64,000 nucleotides of DNA, taken from NCBI RefSeq assembly GCF_001730315.1, contig NZ_MIKC01000001.1, positions 310,001 through 374,000 on the forward strand, written 5' to 3'. Source of the stretch: Enterococcus ureilyticus (GTDB lineage Bacteria; Bacillota; Bacilli; Lactobacillales; Enterococcaceae). A program made the position numbers and the translations under genes. This document shows positions 9,725-18,407 of the stretch, one piece after another. The notes beneath the pieces are model-generated. The model was not told where the DNA came from and made no database searches. It was given only the letters and a program-made list of their open reading frames with translations. How positions within the stretch are numbered: position 1 is the stretch's first letter; each line of letters opens with the position of its first letter.

Positions 9725-9799
9725 TCTTTTACCTCCTTCTCCTTAATAAACATATTGTAACAAATTAATAATAAAAAGTCACAAATTATCATTCTATTA

Positions 9800-9836
9800 A
9801 AAATAAAAAAACAGTAAAACCTATTTGGTTTTACTG
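9800..9836 (-). terminator. Rho-independent terminator after the ROK kinase gene
   Basis: A perfect 10-bp stem CAGTAAAACC / GGTTTTACTG (9812-9821 with 9827-9836) around a 5-nt loop, followed on the minus strand by TTTTTTTATTTTT. It lies 60 bp past the stop of the kinase gene. Confidence 0.9.
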
Positions 9837-9895
9837 CATTTGATCTATTTCAAAGTTTCTTCGTTTCATTTTAGTGCAATGTTCGATTTTTAATT

Positions 9896-10804
9896 TCAGT
9901 GCAAAACATCTGGCTGTTTCAATCGACCCTTATGCATTTTTTTAATCGTTAAAAAATTAGCGGCCGCTCCAATTAAATTCGCATCATTTTCATATTGACA
10001 GGTTACGATTTGCGGAATAAAATCATTCAATTCAAAATGTGTCAGTTTTTCTTTCATGCGACGATTGATTTCAGGTAATAAGCCTTTTTTAGCCGAAACA
10101 CCGCCACCTAAAACGATCATCTCTGGATCTAATGAAAATTGAATACTGAATAATCCTTGTGTTAAATACTCATAAAAATTATTGACCTCTTCTATCGCCA
10201 CTTCATCACCTGATTCTGCAAAAGCAAACACCTCTTCCCCAGAGAAAGTATCCTTCTCCACCCCTTTACGTTCGCAATAACGCCAAGCCATTTGAACAGC
10301 AGTCCCGAGTTTACTAAAGGTCTCTCCACCACTTAGATACATCAAACCAAATTCTCCGCCATAAAGATGAGCACCTTTCACAATTTCCCCTTTGTGGAAA
10401 ATGGCACCGCCGATACCTGTTCCAATCACAACAAATGCAACTTCTTGTTTGCCTTTAGCAGCACCTGCATAAATTTCTGCCAGCCCTGCACAATTGGCAT
10501 CGTTTTCGATTGATATTGGTCGTTTAAATAGCTCTTCTAATTCGTGGAAAATATTGAATCCATGAATATACGGAATCGCTGAAATTCCGTTGATCATTTG
10601 TTTTTGCACGTCAACAACGCCCGGTGCACTCAACGCTACACCTTCTATTTCTTTATCTGCTTCATTGAACACCGCCAATAATGACGCTTTCATTTCTTCC
10701 CATGTTTTCGGTGTTTTGAAACTTCCTTTATCCATCATCTCTTGACCGTTCCAAACTCCGTGTTTTACTGCTGATCCGCCAAAATCAAATGCTAAGATTG
10801 CCAT
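9896..10804 (-). CDS. ROK-family sugar kinase (glucokinase or beta-glucoside kinase type)
   Basis: A 302-residue ROK protein. The ATP-binding start AILAFDFGGSAVKHG is at the N-terminus, the sugar-binding IENDANCAGLAE lies near residue 100, and GTGIGGAIF follows near 130. The Cys-rich zinc motif (CXCGXXGC) of NagC/Mlc and typical glucokinases is absent. That favours the BglK-like beta-glucoside kinases of Listeria and enterococci over repressors; there is no N-terminal DNA-binding domain. The substrate cannot be fixed from sequence. It follows yidD closely and ends at a strong terminator. Confidence 0.85.
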   Translation of the reverse strand: MAILAFDFGGSAVKHGVWNGQEMMDKGSFKTPKTWEEMKASLLAVFNEADKEIEGVALSAPGVVDVQKQMINGISAIPYIHGFNIFHELEELFKRPISIENDANCAGLAEIYAGAAKGKQEVAFVVIGTGIGGAIFHKGEIVKGAHLYGGEFGLMYLSGGETFSKLGTAVQMAWRYCERKGVEKDTFSGEEVFAFAESGDEVAIEEVNNFYEYLTQGLFSIQFSLDPEMIVLGGGVSAKKGLLPEINRRMKEKLTHFELNDFIPQIVTCQYENDANLIGAAANFLTIKKMHKGRLKQPDVLH

Positions 10805-10823
10805 GCTATTTGCCTACCTTCAT

Positions 10824-11114
10824 CTATTTTTTAGGTTTATTTCTTCTGTAGTTATAAGGACCATGATATTCTTGATCCGGATTTCTTTTTAAACTAAACT
10901 TCAAGGGCACATAATCGATTCCCCCCTTGGTTAGCGGATGACAGCGTAGAAATCTGGCTGTTCCCATGGTGATTCCTTTGAGGCTACCATGTGTTTGAAT
11001 CGCATCGATCATATATTGAGAACATGTTGGATGATAACGACAACTAGCTGGCAGCCCAGGTGAAATAAAGCGTTGGTAAAAACGGACCGTCCCTATAAAA
11101 ATATTTTTTGCCAT
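10824..11114 (-). CDS. yidD: Membrane protein insertion efficiency factor YidD
   Basis: A 96-residue protein with the YidD signature [20 protein letters not shown], including the conserved cysteines and the SQYMIDAI and FLRCHPL blocks. YidD is an amphipathic membrane-associated factor that helps YidC insert membrane proteins. I chose the ATG at 11114 because AGAGGGAAG lies 5 bp upstream and the family starts here; the frame is open 19 codons further. The C-terminus is basic (NYRRNKPKK). Confidence 0.93.
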   Translation of the reverse strand: MAKNIFIGTVRFYQRFISPGLPASCRYHPTCSQYMIDAIQTHGSLKGITMGTARFLRCHPLTKGGIDYVPLKFSLKRNPDQEYHGPYNYRRNKPKK

Positions 11115-11321
11115 TTCTTCCCTCTTTTCTCTATCCGAAAAAACTATACCTTGTTTTGTAATTGAATGCAAGTTTACGAACGGAAACGAGAAGTATTTTT
11201 ATAGAAAATCTTAATAGTTGAAAAAGAAAACTATTCAAAATTCTGAAAGGATGCTAAACTAGAGAAAAGAAGTTATCCTATGACTTTTACTTACTTTAAA
11301 ACGAAACGGAGCAAACGAACT

Positions 11322-11471
11322 ATGGGCTTAAAATTTGAACGTACGAATGACTTAGATAAATTATTTGATTCTTTTGCAGTTGATCCTAAAAAAGTTGAAA
11401 TGCCAAAAGAAGAACTGGAAAAGCAAGCTCTTAAAGCTGAAGAAGAAAAGAAAAAAAACAGTAAAAAATAA
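11322..11471 (+). CDS. Small conserved protein, SPJ_0845-like
   Basis: A 49-residue protein beginning MGLKFERTNDLDKLFDSFA with a charged, Lys/Glu-rich helical tail. It resembles the short SPJ_0845-type proteins found in streptococci and enterococci; no function is known to me. The start at 11322 has GGAG 10 bp upstream. The frame is open 14 codons further, but that extension is basic and unlike the family. It is followed directly by a long bidirectional terminator. Confidence 0.65.
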   Translation: MGLKFERTNDLDKLFDSFAVDPKKVEMPKEELEKQALKAEEEKKKNSKK

Positions 11472-11504
11472 GGTTGTGACAAAAGTCGTTTAGGCTTGAG
11501 CAAT

Positions 11505-11555
11505 TGGATTAAAAACCACACAATGCATAAAGCGCATTGTGTGGTTTTTAATCCA
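11505..11555. terminator. Bidirectional terminator with a perfect 22-bp stem
   Basis: Bases 11505-11526 pair perfectly with 11534-11555 around a 7-nt loop. The stem contains TTAAAAACCACACAATGC and its complement, so A-run and T-run give terminator character in both directions. It lies between the convergent small protein gene and ysxC. Confidence 0.85.
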
Positions 11556-11644
11556 TTGCCGTAGAGTCTGACTTTTTCACACCGTTTATTCGGCTTCACA
11601 GTGATAGTACTAAACCGCAAAGAGTTTTGTCTACGCTATTTTTA

Positions 11645-12226
11645 TTAAAGATATTTTTCAATTGCTTGCCACGCTTCTTCTTTTCCTTCTTTGGTTTGGG
11701 AAGAGAATAGGATAAAATCATCAGATTTATCGAAGTTCAACGCTTTTTTAATGATACTTTCGTGTTTGTTCCATTTGCCACGAGGAATTTTATCTTTTTT
11801 TGTTGCTACAACAATCACAGGAATGTCGTAATATTTTAAAAACTCATACATCTGGATATCTTCTTGTGTTGGTGCATGCCGCAAATCAACTAAGGAAACA
11901 ACCGCTTTTAATTGTTCTCTTGTCGTCATATAAGTTTCGATCATTTCGCCCCATTTTGCCCGCTCCGTCTTAGAAACTTTGGCATAACCATAGCCTGGAA
12001 CATCGACGAAATGCAAGGCATCTTCGATTAGATAAAAGTTCAAGGTTTGAGTCTTTCCAGGTTTACCAGATGTTCTAGCCAGATTTTTGCGATTGATCAA
12101 TGTATTGATAAATGATGATTTACCAACATTTGATCGGCCTGCTAACGCAATTTCAGGTAGCTCTGTTTCTGGATATTGTTTAGGCGAAACTGCACTAATG
12201 ATGATCTCTGCATTATGAACATTCAT
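11645..12226 (-). CDS. ysxC: Ribosome biogenesis GTP-binding protein YsxC (EngB)
   Basis: A 193-residue TrmE-Era-EngA-YihA-Septin-like GTPase. G1 is GRSNVGKSS (about residues 30-38), G2 lies near [10 protein letters not shown]3 is DVPGYG, and G4 is TKKDK. It acts in assembly of the large ribosomal subunit. The ATG at 12226 has GGAGGTTAC at ideal spacing; the frame is open upstream but that is the leader. It lies downstream of clpX, the usual Firmicute order, separated here by a repeat-containing leader. Confidence 0.95.
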   Translation of the reverse strand: MNVHNAEIIISAVSPKQYPETELPEIALAGRSNVGKSSFINTLINRKNLARTSGKPGKTQTLNFYLIEDALHFVDVPGYGYAKVSKTERAKWGEMIETYMTTREQLKAVVSLVDLRHAPTQEDIQMYEFLKYYDIPVIVVATKKDKIPRGKWNKHESIIKKALNFDKSDDFILFSSQTKEGKEEAWQAIEKYL

Positions 12227-12330
12227 AATGTAACCTCCTTCGTTTAAAAGCGGAACAAGCTGTTTAGCTCTGACTGGAAAATAGGACAAAGGTGCTTTTT
12301 ACCTTATTTCTATTTTATCTTTTTTCCGAA

Positions 12331-12390
12331 GACCTTCAATCTTTAGAGCTTTAGCTCTTAGGAATTGTTGAAATCGAAGCAAAGCGTAGA
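12331..12390 (-). repeat. Dispersed leader repeat, copy A (upstream of ysxC)
   Basis: About 60 bp that match 60212-60271 at roughly 50 of 60 positions without gaps. The core GCTCTTAGGAATTG is identical in both. Read on the minus strand, AGAGC pairs with GCTCT around a TAAA loop. In copy B the same hairpin reads AGAGC/GCTTT with a GAAA loop, so pairing is kept by a G-U pair. Both copies lie in the 5' leader of the next minus-strand gene. Confidence 0.6.
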
Positions 12391-12464
12391 GCTGGCTTGT
12401 ACAGCTAGATAATTTTAAAAGCTGAATGAGCTCGTGAAGCTAGATAAGGTTATTCCATAAAAAT

Positions 12465-12497
12465 CAGTAAAAAAGTAGAGACGAATCTCTACTTTTT
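12465..12497 (-). terminator. Terminator after clpX
   Basis: An 11-bp perfect stem AAAAGTAGAGA / TCTCTACTTTT with a 4-nt loop, followed on the minus strand by a T-run (ACTTTTTTACTG). It lies 13 bp past the clpX stop. Confidence 0.85.
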
Positions 12498-12509
12498 AAT
12501 CTTTTGAAA

Positions 12510-13763
12510 TTACCCAGCTTTTTTATCTTTTTTATTGTACACAATCGCTGGTTTACCTGTGCCTTCAACAGCCATTTCTGTGATGATCACTTTTTCGATC
12601 GTGTCGTCTGATGGAACATCGAACATCACGTCCATCATGATTTCTTCAATGATTGAACGAAGTCCACGAGCACCTGTATTGCGTTCGATCGCTTTATTCG
12701 CAATAGCTCGAAGTGCCTCATCTTCAAACTCTAATTCAGTATCATCTAAAGACAATAATTTTTGATATTGTTTCACTAACGCATTTTTTGGTTCAGTCAA
12801 AATTCGCACTAAATCATCCGTCGTTAGCTTTTCTAGTGCTGCTGTTACCGGTAAGCGTCCGATAAATTCAGGAATCAAACCGAATTTCAATAGATCTTCC
12901 GGAATGATTTGCTGCATCACACTTTCGTCTTCATTCAATTTGCTATTTTTGGTACCAAAACCGATTGTTTTTTCGCCTAGGCGATTTTTAACCATGTTTT
13001 CAATACCATCGAATGCGCCACCAACGATAAATAATACATTGGTTGTATCGATTTGGATAAATTCTTGATGAGGATGTTTGCGTCCGCCTTGCGGTGGCAC
13101 GCTGGCAACTGTTCCTTCCAAGATTTTAAGTAAAGCTTGCTGAACGCCTTCACCAGATACATCTCTTGTGATCGATACATTTTCACTTTTACGAGCGATT
13201 TTGTCGATTTCATCGATATAGATAATGCCTTTTTCAGCGCGTTCCACATTAAAATCAGCAGATTGTAATAATTTTAAGAGAATATTCTCTACATCTTCTC
13301 CCACATAGCCTGCTTCAGTTAAACTAGTCGCATCTGCAATGGCAAATGGTACATTCAATGTTCTAGCCAAAGTTTGGGCTAAAAAGGTTTTCCCAGAACC
13401 TGTTGGGCCAATTAAACAAATATTGCTCTTTTGTAATTCTACATCTTCAGAGCTTGAATTTTCTGATTGATTTACACGTTTATAGTGATTATAGACAGCC
13501 ACCGCTAGTGAGCGCTTTGCCTGATCTTGTCCAATTACATATTCGTTTAAGACATCCAATATTTCTTGAGGTTTTGGGACATCCGTTAATTCACGTACGG
13601 CTTCGTCGTAAAATTCTTCATCAATAATCTCTTTACATAAGTCGATACATTCATTACAAATATAGACACCCGGTCCGGCAACGATTTTTTTCACTTCTTC
13701 TTGTGTTTTACCACAAAATGAACAGCGAACTGCACCATTGTTGCTATTTGTATTATCGTACAT
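12510..13763 (-). CDS. clpX: ATP-dependent Clp protease ATP-binding subunit ClpX
   Basis: A 417-residue ClpX of normal length. The N-terminal zinc-binding domain has [10 protein letters not shown] and CNECIDLC (four Cys). Walker A is GPTGSGKT, Walker B is [10 protein letters not shown], and the GYVGEDVE pore loop and sensor II arginine (NTGARGLRS) are present. It unfolds tagged proteins for ClpP in the cytosol. The start at 13763 has AGAGGGGTGA upstream; 20 codons of open frame before it are non-coding. It has its own terminator. Confidence 0.97.
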   Translation of the reverse strand: MYDNTNSNNGAVRCSFCGKTQEEVKKIVAGPGVYICNECIDLCKEIIDEEFYDEAVRELTDVPKPQEILDVLNEYVIGQDQAKRSLAVAVYNHYKRVNQSENSSSEDVELQKSNICLIGPTGSGKTFLAQTLARTLNVPFAIADATSLTEAGYVGEDVENILLKLLQSADFNVERAEKGIIYIDEIDKIARKSENVSITRDVSGEGVQQALLKILEGTVASVPPQGGRKHPHQEFIQIDTTNVLFIVGGAFDGIENMVKNRLGEKTIGFGTKNSKLNEDESVMQQIIPEDLLKFGLIPEFIGRLPVTAALEKLTTDDLVRILTEPKNALVKQYQKLLSLDDTELEFEDEALRAIANKAIERNTGARGLRSIIEEIMMDVMFDVPSDDTIEKVIITEMAVEGTGKPAIVYNKKDKKAG

Positions 13764-13952
13764 GCGTGTCACCCCTCTAAAATTAAAAATGACTGTCGTT
13801 ACAGTCTTAAGATATAATAGCATAAATCAAGTGAAAATGCGAACATTGGATTTGTAAAGATTTACTAAATAAAGGAATTCTTATGGTATACTAAAAGAGT
13901 CAAATCAATTGCTGATTTTAATCAATATTCAGTAAAAAATGGAGGGAATTTC

Positions 13953-14981
13953 ATGCTGGAACAAATGTTATTAGGAACTTATACACGTAGAGAAAGTAAA
14001 GGGATTTATCAGATAGCGCTGGATACAGAAAAAGAAACACTTTCAGACGCAACGTTATTAGTAGAAGAAACTAGCCCAACCTACTTAGCTCTAAATCAAG
14101 AAGGGGACTTGTTTAACGTCACTTCTGTTGATGGTGAAGGTGGCATGGCGGCTTATAAACACCATGATGGACACTTCGATCTATTAAATAAAGTCACTGA
14201 AGCTGGCGCTCCTCCATGTTATGTAGCGCTTGATGAAGAAAAACAACTAGTTTTCGGTGCCAATTACCACCAAGGAATCGTTCATGTTTATCGTATTTTA
14301 GCTGATGGACAGTTAGAACATACGGATAAAATCATACATGATGAGCCAACTGGCCCTCACGAAAACCAAGATAATGCCCATGTACACTATACAGACTTAA
14401 CGCCTGATCGTCGTTTAGTTGTCTGTGACCTTGGAACAGATCGTGTTTATACGTATGACGTTAGTGCAGAAGGCAAATTATCTGAAGTTGCTCAATATGT
14501 AGCAGAACCTGGAACAGGTCCTCGTCACTTAGTCTTCCATCCAAATAATCAATATGCTTATTTGTTTGGTGAATTAGACAGTACCGTAACCGTTTTAGCT
14601 TACAATGCAGCAGATGGTTCATTTGAACAAGTTCAAAAAGTATCGACTTTACCTGATGGATTTAACGAATTCAATGGTGGTGCAGCAATTCGAATTTCAG
14701 CTGATGGACGATTTGTTTATGCATCAAATCGTGGACATGATTCAATTGCGGTTTATGCGACTGCTAAAGACGGTAGTAACATAGAACGTATCCAATTAAT
14801 TTCTACTGAAGGTGAAATCCCTAGAGATTTTGATTTGGATCCTTCTGGAAAATTTGTGGTTGCAGCGAATCAAAATACAGATAACTTAACCCTATATCGT
14901 CGTGACGAAGCAACTGGTCTTTTAGAAATGATCCAAAAAGATGTTTATGCACCAGAATGTGTCTGTGTTTATTTTAAATAA
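13953..14981 (+). CDS. Lactonase family protein (6-phosphogluconolactonase-like beta-propeller)
   Basis: A 342-residue protein of the Pgl/YkgB lactonase family (seven-bladed beta-propeller). Recognisable blocks are MLLGTYTRRESKGIYQ at the N-terminus, GTGPRHLVFHP near residue 190, FVYASNRGHDSIAVY near 270 and GEIPRDFDLDPSG near 300. The family hydrolyses 6-phosphogluconolactone in the pentose phosphate pathway; that function is from family knowledge only. It is transcribed alone, with GGAGGG before its ATG and a strong terminator behind it. Confidence 0.88.
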   Translation: MLEQMLLGTYTRRESKGIYQIALDTEKETLSDATLLVEETSPTYLALNQEGDLFNVTSVDGEGGMAAYKHHDGHFDLLNKVTEAGAPPCYVALDEEKQLVFGANYHQGIVHVYRILADGQLEHTDKIIHDEPTGPHENQDNAHVHYTDLTPDRRLVVCDLGTDRVYTYDVSAEGKLSEVAQYVAEPGTGPRHLVFHPNNQYAYLFGELDSTVTVLAYNAADGSFEQVQKVSTLPDGFNEFNGGAAIRISADGRFVYASNRGHDSIAVYATAKDGSNIERIQLISTEGEIPRDFDLDPSGKFVVAANQNTDNLTLYRRDEATGLLEMIQKDVYAPECVCVYFK

Positions 14982-15090
14982 ACTCACACCCTGATTACGA
15001 ATAAATGCTGAGAGTAGAAGTGCTCTAGAAAAATACAAGCGAAAAAAAGACTACCTCCTACTAAAACGATAGTTAGTCAAATTTGATCCA

Positions 15091-15130
15091 GAACGCTCTA
15101 ACAACTAGATGTTAGAGCGTTCTTTTTATT
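15091..15130 (+). terminator. Terminator after the lactonase gene
   Basis: A perfect 12-bp stem GAACGCTCTAAC / GTTAGAGCGTTC (15091-15102 with 15111-15122), then TTTTTATTTT on the plus strand. Confidence 0.95.
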
Positions 15131-15205
15131 TTATAACAACTTTTCTCTATTATTGTTGACCAAACTCTTCCCTTCAACCAAACTAATTGACGAGAAAGTG
15201 ACCGC

Positions 15206-15769
15206 TCATCTTGCTTTATAGGAACTTAATCCATTTGCTTTAGACTCTTGAGTTAACCAATTTGCTAGGTAATCTTGCTCAGATCTGGTTAGATTTATTT
15301 GTGGTATACACATCGCGCGACCTCGATCATCATGAAGGAAAAAATAGTCCTCTGTGTTTTCCACGGCCACTAGACTGTTGCGTCTGAAAAGTTGATTTTC
15401 TTCATTGATAAGAAAAGAGAATCCTTCTTCCGAACAGTTAAATTCGCAAGCATTCATTCCTTCTGGATTTTCTTTTAATTGATACGTTAAAATATGTTTT
15501 TTTAGCTGTGGTTCAATACGTACCCAAATCCAATTAGGCAGAAATTTTTTGTAGCCAATAACAAATAAGAGAATCATTGGAATCATTACGATAAAAAGAA
15601 CAGTTGATGCTAAATAAGATAATAAAACAAATAGTGAAATCCCAAGTAGATAATATAATAGTGTAAAATTTTTTTTAATTGCTTGATAGGACTTATTTTC
15701 TCCACTGAAAAAAGCAAATTTCTCAATTGCTAAATAATCTGTTAGTGTTAAATTGAAAGTTAGGTTCAT
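15206..15769 (-). CDS. YcxB-like membrane protein
   Basis: A protein of about 187 residues. It starts MNLTFNLTLTDYLAIEKF, has two adjacent membrane segments (about residues 40-80) and a soluble C-terminal half with CEFNCSEEGFSFL and RNSLVAVENTEDYFFLHDD, the arrangement of YcxB-family proteins. The function is unknown. The start at 15769 has AAAGGAG 7 bp upstream; 25 upstream codons are probably non-coding. It borders the LXG toxin graveyard and may be part of that accessory region. Confidence 0.65.
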   Translation of the reverse strand: MNLTFNLTLTDYLAIEKFAFFSGENKSYQAIKKNFTLLYYLLGISLFVLLSYLASTVLFIVMIPMILLFVIGYKKFLPNWIWVRIEPQLKKHILTYQLKENPEGMNACEFNCSEEGFSFLINEENQLFRRNSLVAVENTEDYFFLHDDRGRAMCIPQINLTRSEQDYLANWLTQESKANGLSSYKAR

Positions 15770-15916
15770 TTTTGACTCCTTTATTTTTAAATTACTATTG
15801 ATCGTACCAACATTTTTTATTATAACATGTTTCATATTCCGCACCTAAATTTGAAATTTTGGACTCATTTAAAAGCATTCTGCTCTATGAGTCATCGCCT
15901 CCATATGTCTATTCTG

Positions 15917-16245
15917 TTAGTTAGAGATAAAATAGCCTAACTGTTCATCGTATTCTTCAACATTTTCATTAATATAAAAATCATTTTCTTCACTAAATTT
16001 ATGAAATTTTATTGTTCAATTTCTTATAAACGTTTCCCCAATCAGATACCGCTCTTCTTGAGTTAGCAAACTATCGCTATAATCAATTACTCTCAACTCA
16101 TTATTAGACGCCTCATACTCAATTTTGTTATGGCTCCTTTTTGAATCTTGGGTGGAGTAGGCATATCCGTTTTATAATTTAAAAAAGTCCCTGATTCAAT
16201 TCTATATTTTCATTTTTTGCTATTAGCCTTCGTTCACCCCTATCA
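15917..16245 (-). pseudogene. Decayed gene remnant in the LXG immunity region
   Basis: Minus-strand codons continue across several frame breaks and stops. Readable pieces are FGDRGERRLIAKNEN, then EYEASNNELRVIDYSD, then KFSEENDFYINENVEEYDEQ ending in a stop at 15919-15917. No single frame is open, but codon content is protein-like. It lies beside other broken toxin/immunity genes. The family is not recognised. Confidence 0.4.
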
Positions 16246-16252
16246 CCAAATT

Positions 16253-16678
16253 TTATATACCAAAATGAACAAGTATTTTACTTGTATCTCGTGCGTTAAC
16301 ACACAGTTGTAAAACGTCTTCTAACTGTTTGAGAACTTTCATCTTCGAAAAATTTTCTCTTATAAAAATCATCTCTTCGAGATCATAATCAGTTTTTAAC
16401 AGGAATTCATCTGGGGCTACTTCAAACATGTTCTTCCAATTCTCCAAAATCAATTCAAGTTCACTTATTTCTGACCCTTCAAAAAAGGTAATACCATAAT
16501 AATTAATTCCAGTACTAAAATTCGAGAAATCAATCCAATGACTATTTACCCATTTGATAGTGTCAGCGATGTATTGAATTAAGGAATCATCAATTAAGAC
16601 AGCTACTTCACTAGTCACTTCTCTATATGTTATATGCTTATTCGCCTCTATTATTTTAAATTTATGCACTAATAACAT
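16253..16678 (-). CDS. Orphan immunity-like protein (paralogue of the 17969-18394 protein)
   Basis: A protein of about 141 residues. It is clearly related to the product of 17969-18394: both have a DYYG/NYYGxTF-type motif in the middle, a following (L)xxWxxxFExAP stretch, and the identical C-terminus ILVHFGI. That relative follows an intact LXG toxin, so this one is inferred to be an immunity protein for a related toxin. Its own toxin survives only as the fragment at 16702-16965, just upstream. The start at 16678 has AGAGGT upstream. Confidence 0.6.
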   Translation of the reverse strand: MLLVHKFKIIEANKHITYREVTSEVAVLIDDSLIQYIADTIKWVNSHWIDFSNFSTGINYYGITFFEGSEISELELILENWKNMFEVAPDEFLLKTDYDLEEMIFIRENFSKMKVLKQLEDVLQLCVNARDTSKILVHFGI

Positions 16679-16701
16679 TTTGAATACCTCTAACTTCCTA
16701 T

Positions 16702-16965
16702 TTATTTTTTGTTGAGCCCAAATGAAACTATTGATCCATCTGGTGCTAAATTCATAAAAAGTCATTTCCACCAACAAGCCATGAGAAACTACCTAAAAAT
16801 TCCGCTCTACCACCAACTATTGAAGTAAGATCACCAATAAGGTGTGCGACCATATAGAGCTTCGTTCCAACTGCATCTAGGTCTAAAATTCTCTCACCCA
16901 TTAGTCCAGCCAAGGCAAATTTTTAATGAATTTTATCGGCTACTTGAGCTTCTTGTCCCAACGAT
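16702..16965 (-). pseudogene. Fragment of an LXG toxin gene (C-terminal half, internal deletion)
   Basis: The DNA matches 18840-19020 of the intact LXG gene. It encodes FLGSFSWLVGGN (intact copy FLGGFSWLVGGN), hits a stop, then resumes in another frame with NLAPDGSIVSFG, matching the intact C-terminus DLAPDGSIISFG, and ends at a stop at 16704-16702. The sequence between these two pieces in the intact gene is missing. No LXG N-terminus is present. Confidence 0.75.
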
Positions 16966-17009
16966 TGGTTTCTGCACCAAATACATAAGAATATATATAT
17001 AACCTAAAA

Positions 17010-17241
17010 TCAGAACATCATTTTTAAAACTTTTTCACTCTCTTTTTTTATCTCAATATTTTCTAAACGATTGTATTTTCCGATGAAAGAATCAAAAGAT
17101 TCAATACATTTCGCTTCCTCAAGATCATTATAATCCCTACGATATTCCGGACTGCTTTCAATATAACTTTAAACGTTTTTACATGATCAAGAAATAATTC
17201 GTCAACTGTTTTACCCTGAACAGCGAAATTTCCATAACGTC
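17010..17241 (-). pseudogene. Frameshifted small gene, probable dead immunity gene
   Basis: Two overlapping minus-strand frames read protein-like: NFAVQGKTVDELFLDHVKTF, then after a one-base shift YIESSPEYRRDYNDLEEAK and on to KVLKMMF and a stop at 17012-17010. A single frameshift near 17165 would restore one acidic/helical protein. It lies between a hypothetical gene and the LXG fragment. The family is not recognised. Confidence 0.5.
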
Positions 17242-17252
17242 ACATTTAGACT

Positions 17253-17810
17253 CTATAATTCAATCATCTTCAACATTTCTTTTAGAGTTTGCACCATTTC
17301 CATACAAACCTTTCTGTCTATACTAAATTGTGCATCAAATGTATAAGAAGCCATAAATTCTTCAAATGTGATTTGCTTTTCATTTACATTACTATCTATA
17401 AAATCCCATAAATATTGTGGACTAATTTCAAAGAAAATTTTTGAATTTCTATTATATATCCATGAAGCACTGCCAATTTCTGGTGACACTGACCACAAAC
17501 TATACAGTTCAGTTGGGTCTTCTTCCGAAAAAACATCTAAATTATGATAATAGATAGTCCATTCATATCCGACACCTGTTAAAAAATTTTTTTCTGAAAC
17601 TGGTAATTCATTATTCAACGCAAGTAATAACATATTTTTTAAGGATTCAAGTCCCTCACTTAAAGAGTCCTTAAATAAAATAATCTCTCTATTGTTATCT
17701 AAATATTTTATGATTATTTCATCATGAAAATAGAGTTTTTTTCCATCATTTTTGCTATTGATTTGTAAATATTTGTTGTCTGCTAAATTTAAAGTTAGTA
17801 AAGTTATCAT
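17253..17810 (-). CDS. Hypothetical protein in the LXG cassette, possible immunity protein
   Basis: A 185-residue soluble, acidic protein with no signal peptide or membrane segment. It has an aromatic-rich middle (VGYEWTIYYHNLDVF and SASWIYNRNSKIFFEISP) and a helical C-terminus ending LKEMLKMIEL. I do not recognise the family. Its position, directly behind an LXG toxin and its immunity gene, suggests an immunity or accessory role. The start has AAAGGGAT 5 bp upstream. Confidence 0.55.
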   Translation of the reverse strand: MITLLTLNLADNKYLQINSKNDGKKLYFHDEIIIKYLDNNREIILFKDSLSEGLESLKNMLLLALNNELPVSEKNFLTGVGYEWTIYYHNLDVFSEEDPTELYSLWSVSPEIGSASWIYNRNSKIFFEISPQYLWDFIDSNVNEKQITFEEFMASYTFDAQFSIDRKVCMEMVQTLKEMLKMIEL

Positions 17811-17968
17811 TTAATCCCTTTCTTCTTATTATTTACTAGGCCAACTTTATGGAAAACAGCGATTATTTTAGTGCTCAATGCTACGCCATAAAATTTATCG
17901 ACTAGCTAATAGTACCAAAAATAGAAGAACGAGAATTCGTTCTTCTAAAAAATTATTATCTTTATTGA

Positions 17969-18394
17969 TTAAATACCAAAATGAACCAAAATATATTCAT
18001 TCTCTATAGCTTTTTTGCAAAGTACTGATAGTTTCTGTAATTGATTCAAGATATTTTCCTTTTCTACTTTTTCCTTATTAAATCTCCCTTTATTTATATC
18101 ATAATCCATTGTTAACTCAGTTGTAGAAGGTGCTTGTTCAAATAATTGAATCCAGCCATTAAGAATACCGTTCAAAGTAGCAATTCCTTCTGCATCTAAA
18201 TACGTCCTGCCATAATAATCAAGTCCCATAGATTTATGAACAAAGTTTTTAGAATAGGAGGGAATCCATCCTAAAGAATCTATAATGTACAAAATTAAAA
18301 AATCATCTATTGTTACCATTTTCTTTCTAGATTCTTTAGTAAAAATTACCTCATCACTGTTTTTAAATATTTCAAATTCATGCTGTAACGCCAT
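17969..18394 (-). CDS. Immunity-like protein paired with the LXG toxin
   Basis: A protein of about 141 residues starting MALQHEFEIFK, with MGLDYYGRTY in the middle and ILVHFGI at the end. It begins 14 bp after the stop of the LXG toxin gene with AGGAG 7 bp upstream of the chosen ATG (two codons inside a weaker ATG). Its position and its paralogue at 16253-16678, which sits behind a toxin fragment with the same C-terminal type, argue for immunity. It is soluble, as expected for a cytoplasmic toxin target. Confidence 0.65.
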   Translation of the reverse strand: MALQHEFEIFKNSDEVIFTKESRKKMVTIDDFLILYIIDSLGWIPSYSKNFVHKSMGLDYYGRTYLDAEGIATLNGILNGWIQLFEQAPSTTELTMDYDINKGRFNKEKVEKENILNQLQKLSVLCKKAIENEYILVHFGI

Positions 18395-18407
18395 ATACAT
18401 TCTCCTA

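Noticed and set aside
11291-11620. 109-codon minus-strand frame over the small SPJ_0845-like gene
   Set aside because: It runs through the perfect terminator hairpin and its poly-Phe/Ser translation is antisense to the Lys/Glu-rich gene.
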